Shown: piece after piece, positions 34,805-46,700 of the stretch | Position numbering within the stretch: position 1 is the first letter of the stretch | Layout: every line of letters starts with the position of its first letter | Origin: Neonectria sp. B-13 | Lineage: Eukaryota; Ascomycota; Sordariomycetes; Hypocreales; Nectriaceae | Length of the DNA: 64,000 nt | NCBI GenBank assembly: GCA_002682825.1 | Contig: NOKP01000013.1 | Span: forward strand, 62,001-126,000 | Direction of reading: 5' to 3' | Notes under the pieces: generated by a model | What the model saw: the letters and a program-made list of their open reading frames with translations, nothing else | Database searches by the model: none | What the model was told of the DNA's origin: nothing | Position numbers and translations under genes: made by a program

Positions 34805-37745
34805 TGCTGATGCGGCGACGGCGATGCGCAAGGTTGTGTTAAGGCGGGTGTGATACGTGATGCGACACGAGACCAGGTGCCCGTGGAGCTTTGCGAACTG
34901 GAGCGTGGAGCGTGTTGGAAATGGCTGGCGACAGCGGGTGGTAATGGAGGGTTCTGGGGGACGGATGGAGGGGAAAGATGGAATAGCACCGCCGCCCACG
35001 GAGCTTGAGCCTCGAAGTGCTGGGATAGAGATGGAGCTGGCCCGCCCGGGTAGTGGCTGCACGCTGCACAGGCGACAACCTAGCGGCGCAGCAAGGCACT
35101 TGGAGACCTGAGGTGGTGGTGACAGCCTGTTAGGTGACAGGCTAGGTACCAGGGCTGGCTGGAAGTTTGGGAGCCTGCGAGTGTGAGAGTCTGGGGGCTA
35201 GTTTCCAGACGACCAAGCCCAGGACAAGTGGAGCAGGGAGTGGAGAGCGGAGAGTGGAGAAGAAGGGCTCCAGAAAAGATGCAAAAGAGTTTAGCAGGAG
35301 AGGGGGAGGGTAGTCCGTTTCCCTTGAGGCTAGGGGCCTAGCATCTGATGGGGAAGAAACCTAGGTTAGTGCGATTCTGTGAGAACGGCGCCCTTGGCTT
35401 GGGGTGTATTCGTCCCGTGTAGCGTGTGAAGCATAAATGGAGCTGATGGATGGCATGAACATGGACCGCTTCCCCTTGGTGCTGTGGCGCGATGTTCGGA
35501 ACGAAAAGAAAAAGAAAGGGAAAAAAATTCAAAGCGGCGGGAATGTGGAAAGACGTTAGTACCCCTCCAAAGAAACAAAAATAAACGTCCGGCCTTGGCC
35601 AATCTGTACCCACCAGCAGTCGCGACGATGGTGGTGATCTGACGCCCTACTTACGGAGTAGCTTAGGACAAGGTACGTACGAAGTACGGTAATTCACGAG
35701 TGAACCATTCGTCGGCGCGATCCAGGGTAGCCTTGCTGGTACTGTGCCGCTTCGGTCGCACAGTGGAGGGTCCGGGGAGAGCTAACAGAGAGCGTTCGGG
35801 TTGAGGCGCTCGACGCTAGGTCGTGGGCGCTGAGCGCAAGACACTGATGAGATGTTGCACGGGTGGATGCACTGAGGGCGGGTGAAGAGATGATCTTGAT
35901 ATGCCTTTTGGTTGTCTTGAGTGGTGGAGGAGAAGGATGAATGATGGCTGGTGGAGGGGCAAACTTGGGGTAGTATAGTAGTGGTGAGAGCTTGAAGAAA
36001 AGACGAGGGCATCGACCAACGGTTCGTGCTTTGCGCACTACTAGAGGCGAGCCGAGGAGGCGATGAAACAGGCCTTAAGACAGAGCCAAGAAGGTCTTAA
36101 GAGGGCCCGTCTGAATACCAAGACAGGAGCAACGTTTGGATGAACGGACGGTCCGCCCAGGCCACCACCGAGCTGAATTCATCCTTGAAGTCCATCCTCG
36201 AAGTTGCAAGGTACGGCAGTTGATGATCACGACGAAACTCATGTGGCCGGACAAACTGGGCGGTACTGGGGCGCAAACTTGGCCCTCCCACCTTCCTATA
36301 GCAACGAACCTGGCCATCCACTTGACATTGGCCACTGAGAGTTTCAAATTCGCCCAGGACGGGGGTCATTTCATGTACCCTGACAGACCCGAGGTGGACA
36401 GCCAAACCAATGGCTGCTTCGATAGTATGCAGAGATGGAGGTAGGGCATAGTAAGTATGTCTTTTTACCTAAGTTATCTATACCTAAGTAGGTGTAACGG
36501 CACAGGGACGAGTGGCGAGTTCTGTTGCATTCAACAGCCACAGCCGCAACCCACAACCGCGTCAAAGCGACATCCAGATGCTCCGACCGGTGCTCCTTCT
36601 CCGAGTTGCCAGCCCAAAAGTCTAGACACGCAACGGGAGGGGGCAAGTCGGCCAGGTTCAAAGAAAGAGTGGTAGCGGAGAGGCCCTGGAACTACTAAGG
36701 GAGGTGCGATGGATGGCGGATGGGTGGGTTGGATGCCGCCATGTACCATGTACGTGCAGGGCTGGTTCTCGTTGCAGTGAAAGCGGATTGGTGGCCCGCA
36801 CACGCGCTACTCGGAAGAAGCTCATCGACCAACCCCACTACGCACCTAGCCCGGCCAGCAAAAAGCATCAGAGCATCAGGTGAATCGATGCGAACGAGGG
36901 CAGCAGACACCTGCCCCGCCGCCACTGACCCAAGTTCTGGTCAAAGATGATGATGGTGCCGGCCTTTGTGAAATTGTACAGTAGCAGCTTGCTGCTGTAA
37001 GAGCAGTGAGTGAGTGGGAGGGGAGTACACGCTACGTAGTGCGGATACCAGTGACAGCTCATGGGAGCATCATGAACCAGCATTGCAGGCACAAGTTTCG
37101 GCCTCTCTTGCCTCTCTCCCCTTTCCAACCCACTATTCACGTTACCTTCCGCCCAACACGTTCCCGCCCCTCCTCGAACCATGCCGGCAGACTGAGGAAC
37201 ACCCCGCCATTTTCATCCCAGCCACATAGGATCCGGGAAGCAATGCCCTCCGGATCCTAATAGGCGAGGCCCCTCTCGAGGCGCTTTATCCCACATGATA
37301 TAGCGAATCGCCATTGGCCCTGGCAGTACAGTGTTTAAATAGTCATCCACACACTGTACATAGTCAATGTGGCTCGTCGGGGAAGATTCAAATCGGCAGT
37401 CGGGCAGGAAAGACGTCCTGAGGTTACCACCAACTCACTCCCAACCGCCAAACATCATCAAGCTTCGTCATCGCCACCATTTTCAGCATCATCATTGAAG
37501 CACATCAGCCCTAGTGGCAACAGTTCCCCTACGTCAATTACGCAGCTTGCAAGGTATCTTGCAACCCCGTATTGTTGGAGTGGCGGGAAACCACCTATTC
37601 GTCGGGTCTGTCTCCCTCTTCCTCCATACTTTGCTCATAGCCCAAGGGACACATTTTCTGGTACGGATTTCCGGACAATACTTTCCGTTCAGTTTCATGC
37701 ATTGGCCGAGGCATTGCCATTTCCTACAGACAACACCTCTCTCTT

Positions 37746-37763
37746 TCTCTCTCTCTCTCTCTC
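37746..37763 (+). repeat. Microsatellite (TC)x9
   Basis: Perfect TC run in gene-free sequence. Confidence 0.9.
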
Positions 37764-39725
37764 GCCCTGTAGATCATCCTGTGGACTGCAGTCGAACCCC
37801 GGATTGATACCCCAGTGACACACTTAAGCCTGGACGAACAGGGCCTTCATCGCCAGGGAACACGGCCGTGCCTTGCGCACGTTGCACGATACACGAAACC
37901 GTCTTTGCTGCCAAACTGGCCCTGTCCATCATCCAGGGCCTCCAAACCTGGCACCCACTCCCTGGACGTTAGCACGCGGCTCGGCTTTGTCCTGTCGAAA
38001 AAGCAGCGATCGCCACGCTCGGCAACGATCTGCATAGGCCTGCAGGAAACGCGTTGGGCCGGTTGTGTAACCTTGTGGACCATGTTCTGCCTGCTCCCCG
38101 GAGGACAGCTAACCACTGAAAGCTCACAGTCGCAGCCTGGTGCAGACGATATGCTTCATGACGCAAGCTTGGAGACCACACATTGTACTCGGATATCAAA
38201 GAGCAGAAAGTTTTCATGCTTGCTCTCAATGGTTGATGTTCCAAGGTGATACATCATAAGGTACGAATACAGTATACTCACTACCTTGTTTGCTTGTTTG
38301 CTACCCTGGCATTGGGCCCATGCATGCCTCACGATGACATGCAGGCCTAATGCTCCAGGTTTGCATTCGATCTTCAATTTACGGGTCTTGCACCTACGAC
38401 TTACTTAATCAGCAACCTGCCTACCACATGTACCTCGGTAGCTCCATCTGACGACCATGCAAGTCATCCCCAAAGCTCCAGGCCGACTGTCCTCACCGGA
38501 CAACGCCAGCCGCAACGGACGAGGGCCTCACTTGCTCCAGAGAAGAGACGGCGGCCAGGTCCATAGTCTCACCCTACGAGCAAAGCCCGGAGTCTTCAAC
38601 GGGACAACGCCCTAAAGAACGGCCGTGTGACATGATGCATCTGGGGAGCCGCGGTCGTGTCGGGTTTTGCAACGTCTGCCCCTCCTCCCGGCCCATGTGG
38701 CGTTACCTGGATAGGGGAAAATGGAGACTTGACAATTGGTGAGATATATGGACGGAAAATGCATAACGCCACGATGGTCGAATTCCAGACTCGCTGGAGC
38801 AAGCAGTTGCTCTGGGCGTTGTCTCGTCCAGCAACTGGGCGTTCTACCATTCCCATGTACGATGAGGTCAGGTTGTTCCAGGAATTGTGGCCATATCCCT
38901 TGTCGTTAATTGCTCAGAATAGCGCAGTGGACTGTCACTTTTCTGTCGAGATCCCCTCTGGAACTTGACTTGACGCGCTAGGGATTTGCCGTTGTTCCCA
39001 GTCAGCTGGCGCGACGATCTGGCCTTTCGATCTGGCCCTAGCACGGCGCGATGGTGCTGCTACGGGCTACACGGCAAGCGCAATTTGACAACTAACAATT
39101 GGATTGGAACGACGAATATCCTTGTGCTGAAAACCGAATACCTGTGTTTCTCCAGCAGTTCTCACTGCCGCTGACGACGGGCGTGCTCGTTTGATGATCT
39201 GAGGAGAGCCAGGAAGACCACGACAATGAAGTGGAGGTACCCCGCCATTGGCCCTCCACTTCAAGGTTTCAATTGGGCGTCAATCGCAGCGGGGGATTAC
39301 CCCGGATTTCTCCTCATTCGTGGACCCTCGAAACAGGACAAAGTACCGTACCTGAGTGTGCTGTACCGCATCCGCCGCCGCCGCAAAGCAGCAGCAAGCA
39401 GCACATGCACCCGCTCGGCCTGGGATGCGACGGCACGCCTCGCTACCGACATATGCCAGGAGAATACATACGCCTTCTCATCCAGAGCCCCCGCGTCAAG
39501 AAAGAGCCCGATCTGGCGACCACTGCCGCTGCTCCTGTGAAGGTCGGTGGGCTCCCATTCCCACGTCTCTCTCCTGCTGCGGCGCGTCCCGAGCATCCGC
39601 GCGTCCAAATATTGAGATTCGCATCGATCAGTCATGGAGCTCCCCATGTCAGACGTTTGTTTGCTGCTGGTCCCGCCCACTTGCAGTGACCGAGCAGCAC
39701 GAGACCTCAAAAATGCCGCAGTGGT

Positions 39726-39825
39726 NNNNNNNNNNNNNNNNNNNNNNNNNNNNNNNNNNNNNNNNNNNNNNNNNNNNNNNNNNNNNNNNNNNNNNNNNNN
39801 NNNNNNNNNNNNNNNNNNNNNNNNN
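39726..39825. other. Assembly gap (100 N)
   Basis: Exactly 100 N, followed by one C and 42 G. The same arrangement is seen at the first gap, so this is a scaffold join of unknown true size. Confidence 0.98.

Positions 39826-39826
<1 letters not shown>

Positions 39827-39868
<42 letters not shown>
39827..39868 (+). repeat. Poly-G run at gap edge (42 G)
   Basis: An uninterrupted homopolymer abutting the gap. Probably a contig-end artefact of assembly or sequencing rather than genomic. Confidence 0.9.
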
Positions 39869-39869
<1 letters not shown>

Positions 39870-40104
39870 ACGCCACACCATGCGTCTGAGGTGACGTAGC
39901 TCGTTCCAGGAGGACTTACTAATAACTACGAGCCAGGGCCAGAGGCCTATCAGCCTTGGAGCACGAGGGCGCTTCGATCGCATCTACTGTGAGCGGGGAC
40001 ACGAGCTGGGTCAATTAATGGGTGAACAGAGAAGGAAGCAGTTGGTTGCAACATGGGCTCAAAAGGTATGAGCATTCGTGGGTATCATGAGGGTTCCCGC
40101 CAGT

Positions 40105-40113
40105 TATTATACA
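40105..40113 (-). promoter_or_regulatory. Candidate PUF-protein binding site (TGTATAATA) downstream of NFU1
   Basis: On the minus strand this reads TGTATAATA, starting about 31 bases after the NFU1 stop codon. It fits the loose nine-base PUF pattern UGUANNNUA but not the stricter Puf4 consensus. Confidence 0.25.
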
Positions 40114-40143
40114 AAACATCAAGAGAGAGGCAATCCGCTTCCT

Positions 40144-41125
40144 CTAACCAGTCGAGGCGGCCTGACCCTTTTGAAGCTTCAGCTTCTCCTCAAACTTTTC
40201 GAACTCTTGTAATGCGATCTCCTCCTCTTGATCCAGTACTTGCTTGACTCCCTTGACTTCCTCAATCTGGCAAAATGTTAGTATATCTTGAGATGCGACA
40301 CACAAGGGTTCATTGGGAGGAACAACATACGTAATGCATGAGCATGCCCTCAATGCCGTTCTTCAGGGTGACAGTGCTCGAGTCGCACGTACGGCAAGCG
40401 CCTCGCAATCTGAGAAGCACGTATCCCTCGTCGTCGAAGCCTCGAAAGTCGATATCGCCGCCGTCCTCCTGAATCGCAGGTCGGATGCGAGTCTCAAGCA
40501 GCTCCTTGATCATACCGACGACCTCGCTGTCGTCCTCGTTGTATGCCAGACTATCCTCTTCGATCTCATGGGCAGCCTCGCCCTCCTTGCGCTCGGCAAT
40601 GTTTACCAGGGTCTCGCCAGAAGTGATGGCCTCTGTGATAAGGGCAAAAATTTCGGGGCGGACGTGCGCCCAGTTGGCGTCGGCGGCCTTGGTGACGGTG
40701 ATGAAGTCGGCGCCGTAGAAGACGGCCGTGATGCCGTCAATATTCATGAGCTTGGCAGCTAGCGGCGAGGGGTACGGCGGCGCGATTGTCGACCGGGGGT
40801 TGAGATACTCGATAAAGGGCGTTGAGATCTCCTCGGGGACGACCCGGTGATTCGGCAGGAATTTGAGGGCGTCCGGGTTCGGGGTGTTTTCGGTCTGGAT
40901 GAAGATGGTTCGTACGCCGCTGCCGACACCGGCGAGACCAGGGGCGGCCGGTCGGCGCGGTGCGTAGACCTGCGGTCGGGCACCAGCAGTGATGGTTGAG
41001 AGGCGGGATCGGGTGCTCAGCGAGCGAGTCCATCGCGGCGCCGCTAGGATGGGCGTCTCGGCGACGGGCCGGGGAACGGAGGCCAGAACCCGGGAGAGGA
41101 GTCGGGGGGCTCGCGAGGCAGTCAT
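40144..41125 (-). CDS. NFU1: Mitochondrial iron-sulfur cluster scaffold NFU1 (NifU-like)
   Basis: Exons 41125-40331 and 40266-40144 give 305 residues. The 64-bp intron has a perfect ACTAACA branch site; without splicing the frame stops six codons later. The N-terminus is Arg/Ser-rich without acidic residues, as in mitochondrial presequences. The Nfu N-terminal domain starts at IFIQTENTPNPDALKFLPN, and the NifU C-terminal domain carries the cluster-binding CxxC as Cys244 and Cys247 in GACRTCDSS. The protein passes Fe-S clusters to mitochondrial enzymes such as lipoate synthase. The tail after the CxxC domain (EEVKGVKQVLDQEEEIALQE) is a charged helix usual in fungal versions. It is divergent from the HIT zinc-finger gene, with 428 bp between starts. 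Confidence 0.95.
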
Positions 41126-41553
41126 TGCGACGGTGATCTATAGACACGGAGGCTGGAAGCGCGGAATGAGAAAGGTGAACAGAGGGTAGGATGCGGGATT
41201 AGGTCAACAAAATGCCTCTTTGAAGAGAGAAGAAATGATATCGTTGGCGTGCTCGGCTCTCGACTTTTCGCCGCCGACTTGTTCGGTCGCAGTAGCCGTG
41301 GGAGCCGTGATAGGTCCGAGCATTAGTAATGCCTGGCCTACCTATGATGCAAGGGCATAACGATGGCAAGTGCCGAGCCAACAGGACCCACATGTTCTTT
41401 TTTTTCCTGTCCGACACAGTCTCCAAACCCACCAAACAGTTGCGATAGAGAATGACGCGTGGGGCAATTTTCCGAGAACAACCCACCCGCCTTCATTCCT
41501 TTTTTTTGTTTGCTTATACTAGGTTCAGGTGAATATACTTCTCTAAGAGAGCC
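41126..41553. promoter_or_regulatory. Shared promoter region between NFU1 and the HIT zinc-finger gene
   Basis: Divergent starts 428 bp apart leave a single region to drive both genes. Poly-T tracts occur at about 41398-41405 and 41499-41506. I recognise no specific factor site. Confidence 0.55.
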
Positions 41554-42388
41554 ATGTCGACAGCGCTCGACAGCAAGGGTGAACCAGACCAGCCGACGTC
41601 GTCACAGACTGTTGCTCCGGGAGCGAGTCCCGAAGCCGAAGCCGAACGCCCGGCTCAGGCTGACGATGCGGTGCCCAAAGGCGCCGACGCCGATGGTGAT
41701 GCCGACACTGCGCCCGCACCAGCGCCCACGCCCTCGCTCTGCGGCGTGTGTAATGTGAACGCGCCCAAGTACAAGTGCCCGCGATGCTATCTCCCATAGT
41801 AAGTTGCTTGTCCACAAGCAGCCACCCGTCTTCCCTCTGCCTCCAAGCTGACCATGTCCAAGCTGTTCCGTCGCATGCAACAAGATCCATCGCGAAAATC
41901 ACCCTCCTGACCCCGAGCCTCAACCCAAGCCCGCGCCCTCGCAACCACAAGTCCCCGACCCCCAACCCGCTCCCGCCGACCCATCAAACCCTTTCCGCGC
42001 CCTCGAAACCTCCGACCGGCTCCGCCTCCTCTTCCAGAAGTACCCCTTGCTCCCCAACCAGCTCCTCCGGATCCACGCCGCCACGCTCCCTCCCCAAGAC
42101 CCCGAAGCCAAGAAACACGCCATCCCCGCCTCGTTGCTCAAGGGCCTCCCGCCCAAGAAGGAGACATGGAACCACGACATTGGCATCCGGAACGGCAAGG
42201 AGGCCCTGCGCAAGGCCCGGCGCGCTCTGGGCGAGGAGGGAGATGCCATTCGTGAGTATTCCGAGCTGATCCTGCACCTCATGAACACGGACAATTCTGG
42301 CCCAGACGTTACCAACCTGTTGCGGCAGCAGCTGGCGCAGGAGGATACCACCCTCATTGAGCGCTTGATAGCTGAGGAAAAGCGATGA
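41554..42388 (+). CDS. HIT-type zinc-finger protein (ZNHIT3/Hit1-like)
   Basis: Exons 41554-41798 and 41863-42388 give 256 residues. The 64-bp intron splits a Tyr codon inside the zinc finger, and splicing completes it: Cys63, Cys66, Cys75, Cys78, then Cys83, Cys87, His91 and His95 (LCGVCNVNAPKYKCPRC, PYCSVACNKIHRENH). Residues 1-55 are acidic and Ala/Pro-rich. The C-terminal half is helical (DRLRLLFQKYPLLPNQLLRI). Proteins with this layout, such as yeast Hit1 and human ZNHIT3, help assemble box C/D snoRNPs through Rsa1/NUFIP. That assignment rests on the domain arrangement, so another zf-HIT member is possible. Confidence 0.85.
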
Positions 42389-42629
42389 GCGCCATGATCA
42401 GGTTTGGGAATGATGGCTGGTCCCATAATCGAACCTTGTGTGTCCATGGTCACTTGTATAAGTTAAAAAAGGCATGTTTCAAGAGTAGATAATGATAATG
42501 AAGATCTTTTTGCTCCTTCGAGCGGAAGGTAGGTTTGTTTGTTATGATAATGCTAAGATCCATTGATGTTCCCTTTCCATTGTGTTTACAATTTGCCTTG
42601 CAATCCCAGTAGTCTTCATTTGATTATTG

Positions 42630-43790
42630 CTACAGTCTGAATCTCCCGAAGAATCCAGATTTTGGTGATGCGGGGGAGGTTGATTCGACTGACTCGGCGG
42701 AAACCGACTCCTTTCTGTCACTACCGTGGCTCATACTGCCTATCCGGCCTCGCATGATGCTCCACCTCGAGTCTCTCCTGCGCTTGAACTCATCGCTCTG
42801 CGTCCAATCCACCCGATACATGTCTACAACAGTTGCGCGCTGCGGGGTTACCACACTGCTCCTACGCGAGAGGTTCGAAGTCGCTTCAGAGCCTCGCCGT
42901 CCGGGCGAGACCGACTGGTCAAACTCTTGCCTCAAGGGCGATCCGTTGCTCATGTGGTAAGGAGACATGTTGTCAACCGAGCCGACAGAGGATTGTCTGA
43001 AAACAGACATGCTGGTGGAATCATTGCGGACGACAACGGGCGGCGGGACTTCCACGACACCTCGCTGTTGTGCCCGAATATTACCAGTGCTCATTCTTCG
43101 GGCCATCTCGTTAGCCAGATCGAAGCCTCGCAGCTGATTCGGTTGTAGAGAAAGCCTTGAGCTGAGCGTGGTCGGGTCCTCATCCACCTCGGCGGTGCTT
43201 TCAAGTACCGTCAGAGGGAAGGGGTTGCCGTTGCGGTCGAGCGGCCTACCGTGGCAGAGGCTCTGAGTTCTCCGAGACTGCTTGTTGTACTCCTGGAGCG
43301 ACATGGTGCCATTGCTCATGCAGCCAGGTCCGGGAGACTTCACCTGCTTGGTGACGGTGGCCCTTTCGGTGAGGGGCGAAATGGTGGTGGTCTTGGCGAA
43401 CTGAGTCGCGGCGTTCTTTGGGACATGTCGATAGGGAGCAGGCCCTGGGACGGCGTCATCATCCTTCTTGGGGTCGTAGTTGGATCCCTTGATGGAGAAG
43501 TGATGAAAGATGCTGGTGCGGCGAGATGTCGGCGAGGCACCCTGCTTGGGGAACTTCGGAGACAATTCCTTGGCGGCTGTGGTCTTTGGAGAAGGCGTGG
43601 TGTTCTTGGACATGGGATCATCCTTGGGCGAGTCCTGGGACCCAGATGTCATCGAATCATCATCTTGATCCGACCTGACTGTCGACAGCTTATGGCTTAA
43701 CTCTCTGGGGTCGAACGGTGACAGAGTCAACGACTTGGGTCTGTTCTTTGTCTTGCTCGTGGTTGTGGCTGGGGGGGCCATGGTGGTCAT
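42630..43790 (-). CDS. Unrecognised Ser/Arg-rich, probably disordered protein, 386 residues
   Basis: A single exon beginning MTTMAPPATTTSK and ending GFFGRFRL. It is rich in Ser, Pro and Arg, with repeated basic-Ser motifs (SRRTSIFHHFSIKG, SRRSSVVTP, RRDSRWSIM) that look like kinase target sites. No membrane segment, signal peptide or known domain is visible. Coding status is supported by length, a clean Met start and plausible composition. It converges on the HIT zinc-finger gene, with 241 bp between stop codons. It may be a fungus-specific regulatory or cortex protein; no function is claimed. Confidence 0.75.
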   Translation of the reverse strand: MTTMAPPATTTSKTKNRPKSLTLSPFDPRELSHKLSTVRSDQDDDSMTSGSQDSPKDDPMSKNTTPSPKTTAAKELSPKFPKQGASPTSRRTSIFHHFSIKGSNYDPKKDDDAVPGPAPYRHVPKNAATQFAKTTTISPLTERATVTKQVKSPGPGCMSNGTMSLQEYNKQSRRTQSLCHGRPLDRNGNPFPLTVLESTAEVDEDPTTLSSRLSLQPNQLRGFDLANEMARRMSTGNIRAQQRGVVEVPPPVVVRNDSTSMSVFRQSSVGSVDNMSPYHMSNGSPLRQEFDQSVSPGRRGSEATSNLSRRSSVVTPQRATVVDMYRVDWTQSDEFKRRRDSRWSIMRGRIGSMSHGSDRKESVSAESVESTSPASPKSGFFGRFRL

Positions 43791-46700
43791 GACGCCAAGA
43801 TCGAAGGCGATTTAGTGAGGTGCAAGGTCTTGTGGGAATGTGAGATGGTCTAATCCAAGGGTGCTACAGACAACAGTCGGGTGCCCGACTCGTCTTTGAT
43901 AAGTGGTTTTGTATAGGTCCAATACTGCCTCTCTTGTTGTTGTGATGGGACCAGAAAGTAATGGGGTATGTTGAAGTATGACAACTTCGATCAAGAGAGA
44001 GAGAGGTCAAGGAAGATATAGGAAACCAGTGCGCGAGTGCGAGATACGACATTCCCACGGTTGCAACTTTGTTTCCCTGGTAAGCCCATCACATAAAGCC
44101 CATGGCGTCTGACCCACCGGGCGTAAAGTCTGAATTGGGTTCTCCATCGATGGGTGGTTGTATATCTGTATTGGGCGGCCTTGGCGCACTTGAACCGTCC
44201 TGGAGAAGGTCAGATGTGGAGGCTACCCGCTCGGAGGTTGTTTGTCACAATCGGCATGGCTGGTGTGGGCACTTTAGACGGCCGGAGACGGTGGTCTTGC
44301 GGATACTAGACAATCACGAATGTGTTGACAATGGCCTAGCTGGAAGGACAAAGAAGGGTGCTTTAAGTGACAACCCGAAACCAGGTCATTAACATAAATA
44401 TCACGGCACAACCCATCCCTTGGATTCACGGTCTCGGACGACTTCACAGGCACCAGGCCTGAGGATTCATGTCAAACAACAGTCTCGGGCGAACTTGGCC
44501 AAGCCGGGCCGGGAGGCGACAGGCACAAGAACGTTCGCGCCGCTTGCGTCCATCGGCCGAGTCAACAACTCAACCAAGACGGCCGGGGCGTCATAATGGA
44601 TATCGCGACTGACTCTGGTGTCATTACTGATCGGGCAAGCGCAATCGATATCTGGAATGGAATTCCAGTCGCTAGAACAAGACCGTAAAGGGAAGCTGAG
44701 ATCCGAAACCTTAAGACCCCTAGTTGTTTAGTCTACCAAGAGCCCTGGACCTGTACTAGTAGATAGAAGGGGCATGGTATCTGGTTGACTGTGTTGGACT
44801 ATCTATGATCTCTCATTTGCCCAGTTATGATGAAGGTTGCGGTGGATTTGCGGCCCCAAAGGTTTGTCTTAACTATCGAGCTTCGACAACCCTGGAGCGA
44901 TTGATCGGGAGCACTAAAGACGGGAAAACAAATACCGAGATGCTCTAGTTTTCTTGGCCCAAAAGCTGCGGGATAAGTCGATGCCACCGATATGCCTGCC
45001 GTCATTGCCTTCTGACGAACGCCTCAGCCCACTTCCCAGACGGCGTCAAGTCCAGTGGCGCCTTGACAGGAGGGCTCGTGCGCCGTCGGTCCGGGAACAG
45101 CCAACTCTTGCAGTTGGGAATGTGCCAAGACACAGACTATTGATGGATCGCACGGCTAGCTGGTTAAGAGGGGCGCCTCCAGGTGATTGGCGGCTGGGCT
45201 AGGCTTTATGGAGATGTGGTGGAATCTGTTGTTCGCTTAGCGTAGAGATGGTAGAAGATATCTCATGATGCACGGCATATGGTACGGATACCTCAAATAG
45301 GGCATGCTGGTTTCGTCTGTGAAGAGGGCACGCGTACTTTCGTAGTTGTAGTTCCTCTGCTGAGGTGACCAGGCTGCCCCTTTGTCAACATCTAGCCCTC
45401 ATATCTCGCGTACTCCATCCTTCATGCCTTGTGTTTCTCGGGCGTAGTGACGGTGAGATAGTAATACGGACAGTTTCCGTTGATCCGTCTCGCCGATCGC
45501 TCAAAGAAGCAGATACCGAGGTGGTCTTATGAACTTTGTTTAAGCGATCAAGCCTAGGGGTATAGGCCGTCCACTACGTCGCGCGAGTCCTTCGTTCCAT
45601 CACATGAATCTAAGCGGTTGTGTTAACTAGGCCAGCCAGGAAGCAAGATAATTGGTGACTTGGGCGAACCTGCGTCTTCAAGGTGGGGACGGTTCGCAGC
45701 CCGCCCGGCAGGGAGGGACGAAAGCGGCATCGGTCGTACGTACGAAGTATTTCGTATTATATCGCCAGCTGTATGGAGACAAGCCCAAGCCGCCCGGACG
45801 CCAGGGAGCAGTGGAAGCACAGTTTCCACGGAGGTTCCCATGGAAATCTTGACGAGGACTGCCAAGCCGATCTAACCGACGCTATTCGCGGCTTTTCCAT
45901 AGAGCGAGCACGGCAGAGGGGCAGGCCGTCGACCCCAGAGATTCCCAGGACCGATTTGGCCAGAACGAAGGCAGGCGTCGTGGGCTTTGCAGCTCCGCTA
46001 AACGTTGCACTTGATGGGATCAATTCCGACTCCCTCTTGCAAGCCACCTCCCGCAGCTGTCCCTGAAGCGGCTACGGCGAACGAGTGATACGCTCGGAGA
46101 CCTGGTCGTGAGGCGGGGCGCTCTCGGGCGTCACTTGTGTCCCATCCTCTCGCGTCGAGTGATTCGAGGTTTGGTCATCAACGAGCCCCCGGCGCCTGGT
46201 CGTGGACGGTGGCATGGTGTCGCCATGACTGCTTCGCCAGCCTACGAGGTGCCTGCTACTGCAAGATCAGGCACTCGTCACTCGTTGGCGTTTCTCGCAG
46301 CGAGGTGACAGGGTGTCGATTGGCCACGGGGGACTCCCACGTGCTTGCGGGGTGGTGCGGCACACCAACGGCCAGAAGTGTGACCACTGGAGTGTGCATT
46401 CCCATTGGGAGGAGGCTCTTACCTGCATGTCAACAGAAGCGTTTAGCGATGGTGATGATGTTGGTGATGATGCAACTATTGTTAGCAAATAGCTGTGTCT
46501 CCTACAGTGTCGAGTGTACATACATAGTACACTATACAGCAGCATATGGACAGGGATTTAGAAGATGTTGCGCTGTCACACACAATTACTGACCTAGAGC
46601 ATGTCGCGATCGACAGCTCCGAGCGTCCATGCCCTCGCCAAAGCAAGGATAGCCCAAGTCTTAGGATCACTGGGGTGCTCGATGCCCACTCTCACAACTA

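Larger units (their letters stand above)
33187..40143. other. Gene-free block of about 7 kb containing a scaffold gap
   Basis: It lies between two minus-strand genes. The first 2 kb probably includes the PSP1 promoter and leader; GTGAGT donors on the minus strand at about 33770 and 34750, and a CCAG acceptor at 33191, leave room for 5' UTR introns. Also present: a TGC/TGGATGC repeat at 34754-34804, GGAA repeats near 34130, a TC run at 37746-37763, TACCTAAGT-type motifs at 36465-36490, and a gap at 39726-39825. The short open frames do not look like proteins. Confidence 0.5.

Noticed and set aside
37369..37818. 149-residue frame in gene-free block two
   Set aside because: Includes a TC microsatellite (37746-37763) and has low-complexity composition; no similarity recognised.
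39827..39868. Poly-G as a G-quadruplex or regulatory element
   Set aside because: It abuts an N gap, and the same arrangement occurs at the other gap, so an artefact is more likely.
45683..46066. 127-residue frame in the third gene-free block
   Set aside because: No start context, domain or splice signals that would make it a gene.
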